Source: SLJN01 sp964505385
GTDB taxonomy: Bacteria > Bacteroidota > Rhodothermia > Balneolales > Natronogracilivirgulaceae
Reading direction: 5' to 3'
NCBI GenBank assembly: GCA_964505385.1
Contig: CAZDIA010000007.1
Coordinates: forward strand, 36,452-100,451
DNA length: 64,000 nucleotides
How positions within the stretch are numbered: position 1 is the stretch's first letter; every line of letters starts with the position of its first letter. The translations under genes and the position numbers were made by a program. The notes below the pieces were generated by a model. That model saw only the letters and a program-made list of their open reading frames with translations. It searched no databases and was not told the DNA's origin. Shown here piece after piece: positions 44,369-53,707 of the stretch.

Positions 44369-45862
44369 TTATTTCTCTTCAGTTTCTGCGAGCATTTTTT
44401 CACCTTTCTCAATAGCTTCGTCGATATTACCTACCAGGTAAAATGCCCCTTCAGGAAGATGATCCAACTCTCCGTCAATAATCATATTGAAACCTTTAAT
44501 GGTATCATCAATGCTTACATACTTGCCATCCAGTCCTGTAAATTGAGCCGCAACAAAAAATGGCTGACTCAGGAATCGCTGAACCCGGCGTGCTCGTGCT
44601 ACCGTAAGTTTATCTTCATCCGAAAGCTCATCCATACCCAGAATGGCAATGATATCCTGCAAATCTTTATAGCGCTGCAACAACTCTTTTACGCGCTGAG
44701 AAGTATCATAATGGTCTTTTCCTACCACTTTGGGATCCAAAATTCTGGCTGTTGAATCAAGCGGATCTACGGCAGGATAAATACCCAGTGATGCAATCTG
44801 ACGGGAAAGTACCGTTGTTGCATCAAGGTGAGAGAATGTAGTTGCCGGTGCGGGGTCAGTCAGGTCATCAGCAGGGACATAAATAGCCTGAACCGAAGTA
44901 ATCGAACCATCTTTTGTGGAAGTAATCCGCTCCTGAAGCTCACCCATTTCGGTGGCCAGTGTCGGCTGATAACCTACCGCCGAAGGCATTCGCCCGAGAA
45001 GAGCTGAAACCTCAGCACCTGCCTGGGTAAAACGGAAAATATTATCAATAAACAAAAGTATATCCCGGCTGATTTCATCACGGAAATATTCAGCAATGGA
45101 CAATCCGGAAAGTGCTACTCTGGCCCGTGCACCCGGGGGCTCATTCATCTGCCCGAAAACAAGCGTCGCCTGTGAAGATTTCAGTTTCTCGTGATCAACC
45201 TTACTTAAATCCCAATCACCACTTTCTTCGAGTGACTTTCTGAATTCATCCCCATAATTGATAACGCCTGCTTCAACGAACTCCCGCAACAGATCATTTC
45301 CTTCACGGGTTCGTTCACCCACTCCGGCAAACACTGACAGACCACCGTGCTGCTTGGCAATATTGTTGATCAGCTCCTGAATAAGTACGGTTTTACCTAC
45401 ACCTGCTCCCCCGAACAAACCGACCTTACCACCTTTAGCATAAGGACAAAGCAAGTCAATGACCTTAATGCCGGTTTCAAGCATTTCCGTCTGGGATGAC
45501 AGGTCTTCGAAACTCGGTACCGGGCGGTGAATCGGATAGCTTCGATCACCTTTAGGTGGCTCAATGCCATCAATAGAATCACCTATAATATTGAAAAGTC
45601 GTCCGCGAACATCTTCCCCAACCGGCATGGAAATTGGTTGCCCGGTATCCGTTACCTCAGTTCCCCGAACAAGGCCTTCCGTAGAATCCATAGCCAAAGC
45701 ACGTACACGATATTCTCCAAGGTGTTGTGCCACTTCAAAAACAAGCTTTGGAGCCCCTTCTCTTTCAAATTCGAGTGCAGTTTGTATGGCCGGTACATTA
45801 CCGTCCGGAAAGTCGATATCAACAACAGGACCAATTATCTGTGCGACGTTTCCCTTATTCAT
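44369..45862 (-). CDS. atpD: ATP synthase F1 subunit beta
   Basis: The catalytic F1 subunit. It has Walker A GGAGVGKT, the catalytic GERTREGNDL, Walker B LLFIDNIFRFTQAG and the PSAVGYQPTLATEMG region. The frame is open upstream to 45967, but the family's start is MNKGNVAQIIGPVVDIDF, so I place the ATG at 45860-45862. An upstream GAAGG ribosome site supports this. That gives 497 residues, the normal length. The gene heads an atpD-atpC pair; its promoter should lie in 45,863-46,037. Confidence 0.96.
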   Translation of the reverse strand: MNKGNVAQIIGPVVDIDFPDGNVPAIQTALEFEREGAPKLVFEVAQHLGEYRVRALAMDSTEGLVRGTEVTDTGQPISMPVGEDVRGRLFNIIGDSIDGIEPPKGDRSYPIHRPVPSFEDLSSQTEMLETGIKVIDLLCPYAKGGKVGLFGGAGVGKTVLIQELINNIAKQHGGLSVFAGVGERTREGNDLLREFVEAGVINYGDEFRKSLEESGDWDLSKVDHEKLKSSQATLVFGQMNEPPGARARVALSGLSIAEYFRDEISRDILLFIDNIFRFTQAGAEVSALLGRMPSAVGYQPTLATEMGELQERITSTKDGSITSVQAIYVPADDLTDPAPATTFSHLDATTVLSRQIASLGIYPAVDPLDSTARILDPKVVGKDHYDTSQRVKELLQRYKDLQDIIAILGMDELSDEDKLTVARARRVQRFLSQPFFVAAQFTGLDGKYVSIDDTIKGFNMIIDGELDHLPEGAFYLVGNIDEAIEKGEKMLAETEEK

Positions 45863-46037
45863 TAAATAATACCTTCGATTCTTTTTTTTGTAATTGTTTA
45901 AAAAAGTCGTTCTATTGAAGCTTGGAAAGGTAGGAATTCGAAGTTCGAAAAGCAACGGATGAACCACCTGTTTGATCGCAAAATTTTGACTATGAGATTA
46001 CATAGCTACTCAATTCACAATATAATCTCATTCTTGC

Positions 46038-46511
46038 TCACCGGTACCACAAAACCGTAGCCGCAAATGCTGCTCCATGATTTTCTACAGTATGCTCAAT
46101 ACCTAAGGTTTTTATATTTTTGAGCTTGCGCTTCCGATACCGAAACGACTCAACTGCCATCTCGTACACTTTTTCTTTCACCTCGGTCAACCTCTCCTCC
46201 GCTGCATGCTCCATAATAACTCCCGCCAGTTCCGGGTCTTCAGGTATGGCAACGGCTATTGCAGCTGATATGATTGTACCCGGATCACTGTTGGTAACAG
46301 AGGCATAAGCTAAAGGCACAAGAGCTCCGGCAGGCAAATTTAATTCATCAACTTCCATAGCTCCCGGTGGAATGATACTACTCATTTGCATCAGGTTAGT
46401 ATCTCCTATTCCGGCATTAAGCAGCGCTGCATCAAAAGCATTTAGTGTAGTAAGTCCTTCACCTTTCCCCCTCACAAGGGAATAAACATTAGGCTGTTTA
46501 ATTTGAGTCAT
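46038..46511 (-). CDS. pdaD: Pyruvoyl-dependent arginine decarboxylase
   Basis: PvlArgDC converts arginine to agmatine using a pyruvoyl group made by self-cleavage. The 157-residue protein has the family block LNAFDAALLNAGIGDTNLM followed by the cleavage site MSSIIPPG (cut expected between Ser44 and Ser45). It also has PLAYASVTNSDPGT and EMAVESFRYRK. The gene follows speD by 28 bp on the same strand and faces speE, so arginine-to-polyamine conversion is the likely role. Agmatine ureohydrolase is not in the window. Confidence 0.9.
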   Translation of the reverse strand: MTQIKQPNVYSLVRGKGEGLTTLNAFDAALLNAGIGDTNLMQMSSIIPPGAMEVDELNLPAGALVPLAYASVTNSDPGTIISAAIAVAIPEDPELAGVIMEHAAEERLTEVKEKVYEMAVESFRYRKRKLKNIKTLGIEHTVENHGAAFAATVLWYR

Positions 46512-46539
46512 TCAGATAAAATAGAAAAGTGTCTGATAA

Positions 46540-46959
46540 TTACAATTTCTTGTCTGTGTGAACGATACTGCTCTGATTCGCTTTAAACGGCAAATCCTGG
46601 CCGGGTTCGGTTTTAAACATTCCCCGTTTAATTTCCATGCTGGATGCAGTATCCGATTTTAAATATTGTTGTAATGCATCCTGAATTTTCCAGGGATCAA
46701 TGTGATCTCCACAGGTAAACACATCTACAGCAGCATAATTATACTCTGGCCATGTATGTATGGAAACATGTGACTCAGCAATCACCACTACTCCACTAAT
46801 TCCATACGGACTGAATTCGTGAAATTCAGAGTTCACAATGGTAGCCCCGGATCGACGGACTGCCTCGATCATAGCCTCTTCAACTGCGCCGATATCATTG
46901 ATACGATCATCATCGCAATTGTAAAGCTCTACCAGTAATTGTCTGCCAAGGGCTTTCAT
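46540..46959 (-). CDS. speD: S-adenosylmethionine decarboxylase proenzyme
   Basis: SpeD supplies the aminopropyl donor for polyamine synthesis. The 139-residue protein is the short prokaryotic class and self-cleaves before Ser63 in AESHVSIHTWPE to form its pyruvoyl group. The catalytic His68 and Cys83 (DVFTCGD) are present. It begins with GRQLLVELYNCDDDRIND. The C-terminal 25 residues are variable. It is first in a speD-pdaD pair, divergent from speE. Confidence 0.94.
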   Translation of the reverse strand: MKALGRQLLVELYNCDDDRINDIGAVEEAMIEAVRRSGATIVNSEFHEFSPYGISGVVVIAESHVSIHTWPEYNYAAVDVFTCGDHIDPWKIQDALQQYLKSDTASSMEIKRGMFKTEPGQDLPFKANQSSIVHTDKKL

Positions 46960-47125
46960 CTAATAAATTACTATTGATTGATAATATAACGAGATAGGCT
47001 GAATTGACAAGCAAATTCAATGTGAATTCTCAATTACAACCATCATCCATTAAAATTTTTAAACAGTAAAAATCATCCAATCATTTCTTTGTGATACAAC
47101 GGATTAATAAAACTTTTAATACCAT

Positions 47126-47133
47126 TATATTTG
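47126..47133 (+). promoter_or_regulatory. Bacteroidota-type -7 promoter element (speE)
   Basis: TATATTTG matches TAnnTTTG and points toward speE, giving a leader of about 200 nt. The TTTG at 47088 is too far away for a normal -33, so this is only a candidate. Confidence 0.35.
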
Positions 47134-47150
47134 CTTAAAAACCTGTAATT

Positions 47151-47235
47151 TGGCGAAATCACTGTTATATTCTAAACCGTAAATCGGACTAACCGGCACT
47201 GGGCACCCAGCACCCAGTAACAAGTCACTTCGCCA
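47151..47235. repeat. Inverted-repeat element in the speE leader
   Basis: TGGCGAA (47151-47157) and TTCGCCA (47229-47235) are perfect inverted repeats, and the match continues inward with gaps (ACTgTTA against TAACaAGT). Inside, ACTGGG (47198-47203) pairs with CCCAGT (47213-47218), and CACCCAG occurs twice in a row. It could be a leader-RNA structure or a small palindromic repeat element. Confidence 0.45.
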
Positions 47236-47337
47236 TATTACTTGTTTTTTTGAATCATAGACATCCTGACTTCTTAAAATTCTTTATCAGATAAAGAAGA
47301 CAGAGAAATAACAAAAATTTTCACTATCAGATTTTGT

Positions 47338-48192
47338 ATGGGTATCCAGTATAATGAGTATTACCACAAGAGCTCCGGACTAACTCTTGGTATTGATGAA
47401 TTTCTGTTCAGTCATCACAGCAAGTTTCAAAAGGTGGAAATTTATCAAACCGATACTTGGGGTAAACTGCTTGTGATTGACGATATGGTCATGTTGTCCG
47501 AAGAAGATGAATTTGTTTATCACGAAATGCTTGCTCAAGTTCCATTGGCTACCCATCCGGACCCACAACGCATTCTCATCATTGGAGGCGGTGATGGCGG
47601 TACTGCCCGGGAAGTTTTAAAGCATCCATCCGTAAAATCTGTTGATCTCGTCGAAATTGACGAAGTTGTGATCCAGGCCTGCAAGTTACATATGCCTGAT
47701 ATTGGTGATTGGAATAACCCCCGGCTCACTGTCCATATCGCAAATGGGATTGAGCACCTGAAACAATCTACGGATACCTATGATGTCATTTTAGTTGACG
47801 GCTCCGATCCGGTTGGTCCGGCAGTTGATCTGTTCAGAAAAGAATTCTACCAATACGGTCTCAATGCGCTCAAAGAAAACGGAGTCATGGCAACACAGTG
47901 CGAAAGCCCCTGGATTGCTTCCTATCATAGTCATATGAAAGAAGTTTATGATGTGATGGATCAGCTTTTTTCGGTGCATTATCCCTATCTTGCATCCATA
48001 CCGTTATACCCTGCAGGATTATGGTGTTTTATGTTGGGCTCAAAATCTGCCGATCCACTCTCAGGAGAAACTATAGAACGGGTACAATCAAACACTACCA
48101 ACTTTGGGGCTTCGTTCAGGTACTATAATCCGGAAATTCACCGATCAGCCTTCTCATTGCCCAATTTTGTTCGTGATATTTTCTCTTCTTAA
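47338..48192 (+). CDS. speE: Spermidine synthase-type aminopropyltransferase
   Basis: SpeE transfers aminopropyl from decarboxylated AdoMet to a diamine. The 284-residue protein has the N-terminal beta domain (VIDDMVMLSEEDEFVYHEML), the AdoMet loop IIGGGDGGTAREVLKH, the VEIDEVV ribose contact and the gate region VDGSDPVGPA. The amine acceptor may be putrescine or, given pdaD next door, agmatine. The start of an Omp85-like gene overlaps its 3' end. Confidence 0.92.
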   Translation: MGIQYNEYYHKSSGLTLGIDEFLFSHHSKFQKVEIYQTDTWGKLLVIDDMVMLSEEDEFVYHEMLAQVPLATHPDPQRILIIGGGDGGTAREVLKHPSVKSVDLVEIDEVVIQACKLHMPDIGDWNNPRLTVHIANGIEHLKQSTDTYDVILVDGSDPVGPAVDLFRKEFYQYGLNALKENGVMATQCESPWIASYHSHMKEVYDVMDQLFSVHYPYLASIPLYPAGLWCFMLGSKSADPLSGETIERVQSNTTNFGASFRYYNPEIHRSAFSLPNFVRDIFSS

Positions 48193-49945
48193 TCTACTGT
48201 TTTTGATCCCCGGGGCACTCGTGCTCAGCGCTGATGCTGAGACCCGGCCGCCTGATGCACCATTGCAGGTAAATTGGGTTATAGATGGTGAAAAATCCGG
48301 CAACCATCCCGGCGAAGAACTCGAATCACTAACACTTTCTGATACATCAAGTTATATTGACAAATCACATCAGGTGCTCAAAAATGAATACAGCAGTAAG
48401 GGTTATTTTGGTATTTCTATCGACTCAATGCAAATCCGGGAAAATGAAAACCCGGCAAGCGCTTATCTTTATATAACCAGGGGCGAAAGATATAGGGTTG
48501 GGTCAGTGGATCACAATATAGAACACTCAGAAAATGCTCCCTCTCCACCGAATGACTTTTCTATTGAAGGTGAATTTTGGGATAACATGCTCATTGAGGA
48601 GTATATTCACAGCTTACTCCATTTTTACGAGAATGAAGGTTATCCGCTAAGTGAAATTTCCATCAACAGGCTGGAGCCGAATGATTCCGATCATTCAGTT
48701 GATCTTGAGCTTTTAATCGAACCGGGTGATCAATTATACACCAACGGGGTTTCCTTCAGCGGTTTAGATCGCCTTGATACTGAATGGCTCCAACGAATTA
48801 CCGGTGTTTCGGACTCTACTATGATCACTCCGGAAAAAATGGATCAAGCCCGCCGTAACCTCGAACAAGTCGGCCTTTTTGATTATATAAGTGAACCCGA
48901 AATACACATGGAACAGGGCAACCCGAGAATCCATTTTACGGTTGAAGAAATGCCCGCCACCTCTTTTGATGTCCTGTTAGGGTATGTTCCGGATCGCGCC
49001 GGTGGCAATGAAGGCAACACCGTAATTGGTCAGGCTGATTTGGATGTGCGAAATATTTTCTGGCAAGGGAGCACTCTGAATATGGCATTTGAGCGATTGG
49101 ACCCGCTGGTCACCCGCCTCGATCTGGGCTATGAACAGGAATGGATGCTGGGATTACCCGTATCAGCAGCGGGTAGTTTTGATTTTTTCCAGCAGGATAC
49201 AACCTATCAGGTTCGTAACCTTCGGCTCAAAGGCGGATATGGCCTTAGTCCATCGACTACCATTGAAACCACATTCCGGCGCCAGAATACTTCGGCCAAC
49301 ACCGATCCCGACCTACCCATTCGTGCTCTTGGCGGTTCATCTACTTTGGTAGGTGCCGGAATTCGCTATCAAAACACCGATGACCGCCACAATCCCACTT
49401 CAGGCCTGGAACTATCCATTCATGGAGAAACAGGCTGGAGAACCATCACCGACAGCCGTGCTGATCAGTTTACCCTTGATGAAAGTCAACAAATCCAGCG
49501 GGTGGATTTCCGGATGCAACCCTATTTCAACCCGTTTCCCCGCCACGTTTTAACCTTTCGCCTGAATGGCCAATATCTTGATGGTGAAGATTTAACCGAA
49601 AGTGATATGATGCGGTTCGGCGGTGCCCGCTCACTACGCGGCTATCGTGAAGAACAATTTCTCGCTTCCCGAATTGGATGGGGTGACGCTGAATACCGTT
49701 ACCTGCTCGGTCCACGCTCATACGCTTTTCTGTTTGGCGCGACCGGCACTTTTGGACGCGACCCCTACATTACCGAAACTGAACTCGAACAAGCTGACGG
49801 CACAGGTGGCGACTGGCTGTATTCCTGGGGCCTCGGGTTTTCTTACGCAACCCCAATCGGATTTGTACAATTTTCCTATGCCATATCTGATGAAGCCTCC
49901 CCGGCCGATGGATTGGTGCATTTCGGGGTGCGGTCGCGATTTTAA
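48173..49945 (+). CDS. Omp85-superfamily outer-membrane protein (BamA/TamA-like)
   Basis: POTRA-like repeats precede a C-terminal barrel (surface-antigen D15 type). The barrel signature is GGARSLRGYREEQF, matching the L-R-G-Y/F motif of Omp85 proteins, and the chain ends in Phe (GVRSRF). The frame is open from a TTG at 48104, but a good signal peptide (IFSLLNLLFLIPGALVLSADA) begins at GTG 48173 or TTG 48167, so I use 48173 (590 residues). It therefore overlaps speE by 20 bp and lacks an ATG start. It is convergent with the TPR gene 18 bp away. Confidence 0.8.
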   Translation: MIFSLLNLLFLIPGALVLSADAETRPPDAPLQVNWVIDGEKSGNHPGEELESLTLSDTSSYIDKSHQVLKNEYSSKGYFGISIDSMQIRENENPASAYLYITRGERYRVGSVDHNIEHSENAPSPPNDFSIEGEFWDNMLIEEYIHSLLHFYENEGYPLSEISINRLEPNDSDHSVDLELLIEPGDQLYTNGVSFSGLDRLDTEWLQRITGVSDSTMITPEKMDQARRNLEQVGLFDYISEPEIHMEQGNPRIHFTVEEMPATSFDVLLGYVPDRAGGNEGNTVIGQADLDVRNIFWQGSTLNMAFERLDPLVTRLDLGYEQEWMLGLPVSAAGSFDFFQQDTTYQVRNLRLKGGYGLSPSTTIETTFRRQNTSANTDPDLPIRALGGSSTLVGAGIRYQNTDDRHNPTSGLELSIHGETGWRTITDSRADQFTLDESQQIQRVDFRMQPYFNPFPRHVLTFRLNGQYLDGEDLTESDMMRFGGARSLRGYREEQFLASRIGWGDAEYRYLLGPRSYAFLFGATGTFGRDPYITETELEQADGTGGDWLYSWGLGFSYATPIGFVQFSYAISDEASPADGLVHFGVRSRF

Positions 49946-49963
49946 GTCTTAGTAGTTGAAGCT

Positions 49964-52006
49964 CTAATCCATCTCTTCAACGATCTTACGCGCCTCTTCT
50001 ACTCTGCCGGCACGGTGCAGGGCATCTATAAGATATTCGGCGAGATATTCATTCTGGCTATCGGCCCGGTATTGAGCCTGCCACCGGTCACAGAGCTTAT
50101 CCAAGGTTCCGGTTTTTCTGTGAAGGCGGATTAAATTCTCGTAGGCCTCCTCAAACTCCTCATCTGCTCCAAGTGCCCGCTCCCAAGCGAGAATTGCCTG
50201 CTCATAATTGCCGCTCTCTTCAAAAATATCAGCTATTTTCTGGTGAAGATCCGTATCATCGGGATTAATCCGCGCCGCGGAAATGAGGACCTGTTCTGCT
50301 TCATCGGTTTCATCCAGATCAAGTAATGCCTCAGCTTTTTGCTGTTTGATCCACACATTGGATTCATTTTCTTCTCCCAGATCGCGGTAAAAACCGGCTC
50401 TCTGCTCAACATCTTTTACACCACTTACCACCCCGGCCATCTCATCAAGAAACTGCTGATGTTCTTCAAGCCGGGACCTCTCGTCGAGCACCGGAATTTG
50501 AAGCTGCACATCACCGCCCAAAGCAGCCTGTGCACCGGCCTGAATCTGTTCGCCGACTCTGTCAGCCTGATCCAGCTCAATTTGCATCGCTTCCCTCGCA
50601 AGCTCAAGCTTTCGGCCGGTGGATTGTTCATTTTCCGCTTTAATCATATACGGGAGTCCACTGTGTTTCAGCTCCCTTTCCACCATACCTTCAGCGATTT
50701 CACGGGCTTCATCGGTTTTTCCCTGTCTGTAAAGCTGCCATAAATACAGCTTCTGTATTTCCGGCGATTCCTGGTAATTGCGATAAGCCTGCTCAGCTGC
50801 ATCAAGCGCATCCGTTGTATTTTCCCGATAAGAATGCAGCCGGATCAAATCAGCATAAGCTTCTTCAGCTGTCTGCGTCTCAGGATCATCATCAATCAAA
50901 GATTTATATTCCTGCTTCGCCTTTTCCCAGCGCTCCTCTACAAGATACAGACGAACGTTTTCAAGCCGGAAACGGGGCTCCCCGGTTTGTTCCTCTAATT
51001 TCAGATACTGTTCTCTCGCATCTTCAAAATCTTCTATCATTGCCAATGTTTCTGCCAGCTCTAATTGAATTTCCGGCTCATTTGGAAATGCTTCGGCTTT
51101 CATTATGAGCACTTCGGCAACCCCCTCATATTCGAATTGCTGTTTATTCATCTGGATCAGCACCTGATATACCTGCCTCTCCTGGGGGTTACGCTCCAGA
51201 AATTCCTCAAAATGCTCGGCGGCATCCATCGCTTTACCCTCTTTCATTAATGCCTGGCCATAAGCAATCGCCGCGGTAGCATCATCGGGATCCTGCCGGT
51301 ACAGCCGCTCAATATCTTCGAGGTGATCCTCTCCGCGGCCGGCAAGAGACAAAGCCTGGCTGCGCATCAACTCAATATTTCGCTCGTCGGGAAACCGTTC
51401 GAGTGCATGATCGGCCGCATCAATGGCACCGTCATAATTTTCCTTGAGCATCAAGGTATAAATCAGGTTATTGTGCACATAAAGTGAGTCGGGTATCAGA
51501 TCCCGCGCTTGTTTCAGCGCTTCGACCGATTTATCCATCCTGTCTTGTCCGTGAAATTCTGAACCGGCAACCGAATACAACTGGCCTGCAAACCCTTTCA
51601 GTTCATCCGGTGAAATGTTGCGGGCCTGAAGTTCAGGATCATCGGCATACTCCCGGTAGATATGGTGCATTTTTTCCGCTCCGGCAAACGGATCTGTATA
51701 GCCAGTAAGTTCTGCCTTTACAAATTGTATTGCCGCATGATCCGGATATTTTTCCAGGGCATTTTCTGCTTTTTGCAGCCCCTGCTGATAGTTTCCGGCC
51801 ATCCCGTAAGCCCTTGCCAGAAAAAAATACACCTGATCCTCATACATCCCGCCTTCTTCAAGCATCTGTTGAAAATGATCAATTGCTGCTTCGTACTGCC
51901 CCTCTTCTAGATACTCAGCGCCCCGTTGCATGTCCTGCTGGGCAGATACCTGCGAAACTCCGAATAACAGCACTGCTATTGTTATGATATGCCGGACGTA
52001 TCTCAT
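49964..52006 (-). CDS. Exported TPR-repeat protein
   Basis: The 680-residue protein has a signal peptide (about 1-22, SQVSAQQ) and at least ten degenerate tetratricopeptide units, for example QYEAAIDHFQQMLEEG, NYQQGLQKAENALEKYPDH and NYEQAILAWERALGADEE. It is acidic and without enzyme motifs, so it is probably a periplasmic scaffold. Its start overlaps the stop of the FN3 gene by 4 bp, so the two are translationally coupled. It is third in the giant-FN3-TPR group. Confidence 0.82.
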   Translation of the reverse strand: MRYVRHIITIAVLLFGVSQVSAQQDMQRGAEYLEEGQYEAAIDHFQQMLEEGGMYEDQVYFFLARAYGMAGNYQQGLQKAENALEKYPDHAAIQFVKAELTGYTDPFAGAEKMHHIYREYADDPELQARNISPDELKGFAGQLYSVAGSEFHGQDRMDKSVEALKQARDLIPDSLYVHNNLIYTLMLKENYDGAIDAADHALERFPDERNIELMRSQALSLAGRGEDHLEDIERLYRQDPDDATAAIAYGQALMKEGKAMDAAEHFEEFLERNPQERQVYQVLIQMNKQQFEYEGVAEVLIMKAEAFPNEPEIQLELAETLAMIEDFEDAREQYLKLEEQTGEPRFRLENVRLYLVEERWEKAKQEYKSLIDDDPETQTAEEAYADLIRLHSYRENTTDALDAAEQAYRNYQESPEIQKLYLWQLYRQGKTDEAREIAEGMVERELKHSGLPYMIKAENEQSTGRKLELAREAMQIELDQADRVGEQIQAGAQAALGGDVQLQIPVLDERSRLEEHQQFLDEMAGVVSGVKDVEQRAGFYRDLGEENESNVWIKQQKAEALLDLDETDEAEQVLISAARINPDDTDLHQKIADIFEESGNYEQAILAWERALGADEEFEEAYENLIRLHRKTGTLDKLCDRWQAQYRADSQNEYLAEYLIDALHRAGRVEEARKIVEEMD

Positions 52007-53652
52007 TCGGTAGCCTGGGTTGCCCTGGTTTCCCGGCTTTTATTGCCTGAGGTATCAACGGCAAGCACACGATACCATTTCCCGGGCTCACCTTCCGGGT
52101 CATTCCACTCGGTATCTTCCTCACTTACTTCTTCGATAACCTCAAAATCACCTGTTGCAATAGAGCTTCGATAAATGATATATCCATCAAGGTCATCAGC
52201 CTGAACCGGTTCCCAGCGCAACGTTACTTCCCCGTCAATTTCTCTCGCCTGCAAATTACGAACCGGATGAGGCGGCGATGAACTTCGGTGGAACAGTTCT
52301 TCACTTACGGCCGGCTCGCTGTAATTACCGGCCGAATCCACTGCAGCTATAAGGTACCGGTAGGCTTGCCCGGTTTCGGCCTCTTCATCACGAATAAACC
52401 GTTCTGCGGCACTTTCCCTGCTGATCAGACCTTCCTCGTACTGCTCCTCTTCCAGTTCTTCCCGGCCGGGAATATCGGTATCCTCGGGTTGATCGACTCT
52501 GTATATGTGGTAATCTGTAACTGTACGGCTGGTGGAAGCACTCCAGCGGATATTAACCCGGTCGGCCTCGGCTGAACTCACTTCGATATCCACCGGAGGC
52601 TCGGGCGGGGTAGTCAACGGGATATGAACGGTGGTGGTTACGGTATCACTTTGCATGGCACTCGGGCCAACCGCAGCCACACCGTACTCAAGGGTCCGCC
52701 CTTCGGGAAACTCCGCCCCGGCAATACCCATATCGGTGATATCGGTTTCAATATGACGGCCATCGTTGATCTGGGAATAAGTTTCGCTTTCATCAGGATG
52801 AACTTCCCGTCGCGTGATCGAATAGGAGTTTATATTCTCTGTTGGAGTCTCCTCCCAGCTTATGGATACGGTAGAATCTTCCCGAAGCTCAGCTTCGACA
52901 TTGCTCACCGGTTCCGGCGGCTCAAATTCTTCAATAAACATAGTGGCTTCGTTGCTCGGGTCACTCTCATTATCGTGTTCATCATAAACCCGGATCTTAT
53001 AGTTATAATGACTGCTTCCGGTGATNNNNNNNNNNNNNNNNNNNNNNNNNNNNNNNNNNNNNNNNNNNNNNNNNNNNNNNNNNNNNNNNNNNNNNNNNNN
53101 NNNNNNNNNNNNNNNNNNNNNNNNNAGCTGAAAGGATTCCGACAATATTTCTCCCGTAGGCTCTCCCTGGCTGTTAGTGACGACGAATCGGTAATCAACC
53201 TGACGGGTTACCGGCGGATCTTCATCAACGTAAAGACGAGCCAACGCCTTTCCAACATCCGGATGCAGAACTGATGCTATGTGCGCATGTGATGGGCGGG
53301 TCATCAGGGAAAGAAACACCTCCTGTGGTGATTCGGTATCCGCTGACTCCTGCAGCAAAGGGTACAGGTCTCCAACCGCTGCCTGGAATTCGCGACCGTC
53401 TGACACCGGAAAAACCGGTTCTTCGGTAATTTGTTCCCAATCTTCTCCCTCAGCCCGGCGCTCTACATGAAAACCATTTACCAGACCAAGTTGTTGCGTG
53501 TGATAGATATAAGCTTGCTCATCCATCGTAACCACAGCAAACAGTTCCTGATCTGCAAACTCATCACCGAAAGCCGGTTTGAAGAAAATTCCCAATAGCA
53601 GAATTGCCGGTAGAAATCTGGTTAGTGTTATACGAAACATGCTAATAGCCAT
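52003..53652 (-). CDS. Exported fibronectin type III protein (assembly gap inside)
   Basis: The visible 549 codons (34 of them N) start with a signal peptide (LLLGIFFKPAFG, cut near residue 29). A family-unknown N-terminal region follows (about 30-175), then at least three FN3 domains with the Trp/Tyr core and Pro boundaries (PPEPVSNVEAELREDSTVSI, PPEPPVDIEVSS and PPHPVRNLQAREIDG). One more FN3-like segment is cut by the gap (HYNYKIRVYDEHDNESDPS). FN3 proteins of this kind are extracellular spacers or adhesion modules. It lies 55 bp downstream of the giant gene and overlaps the TPR gene by 4 bp. Confidence 0.8.
   Translation of the reverse strand: MAISMFRITLTRFLPAILLLGIFFKPAFGDEFADQELFAVVTMDEQAYIYHTQQLGLVNGFHVERRAEGEDWEQITEEPVFPVSDGREFQAAVGDLYPLLQESADTESPQEVFLSLMTRPSHAHIASVLHPDVGKALARLYVDEDPPVTRQVDYRFVVTNSQGEPTGEILSESFQXXXXXXXXXXXXXXXXXXXXXXXXXXXXXXXXXXITGSSHYNYKIRVYDEHDNESDPSNEATMFIEEFEPPEPVSNVEAELREDSTVSISWEETPTENINSYSITRREVHPDESETYSQINDGRHIETDITDMGIAGAEFPEGRTLEYGVAAVGPSAMQSDTVTTTVHIPLTTPPEPPVDIEVSSAEADRVNIRWSASTSRTVTDYHIYRVDQPEDTDIPGREELEEEQYEEGLISRESAAERFIRDEEAETGQAYRYLIAAVDSAGNYSEPAVSEELFHRSSSPPHPVRNLQAREIDGEVTLRWEPVQADDLDGYIIYRSSIATGDFEVIEEVSEEDTEWNDPEGEPGKWYRVLAVDTSGNKSRETRATQATE
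53026..53125. other. Assembly gap (100 N) in the FN3 gene
   Basis: A run of 100 N. The reading frame on both sides is the same if the gap is counted as 100 bases, but the true length is unknown. Confidence 0.95.
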
Positions 53653-53707
53653 ATGGGATGATATTTAATAGTCAACAGAAAAAGTTCGCAAATTTTATCA
53701 TTTGCAC

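Larger units (their letters stand above)
46960..47337. other. Divergent speD / speE regulatory region
   Basis: 378 bp without a gene. It carries a promoter-like TATATTTG (47126) pointing to speE and, after it, an inverted-repeat element at 47151-47235 that would be in the speE leader RNA. No other gene is seen here. Confidence 0.5.

Noticed and set aside
45863..45967. Extended N-terminus for AtpD beginning at 45967
   Set aside because: The extra 35 residues do not resemble any AtpD, and the ATG at 45862 has a ribosome site and family-typical start.
47191..47220. CRISPR-like short repeats (CACCCAG twice)
   Set aside because: Two adjacent 7-mers with no spacers are a simple tandem repeat within a hairpin.
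41142..49963. A mobile or genomic island containing the usp, atp and polyamine genes
   Set aside because: No integrase, tRNA, direct repeats or composition change. The genes are ordinary chromosomal functions.
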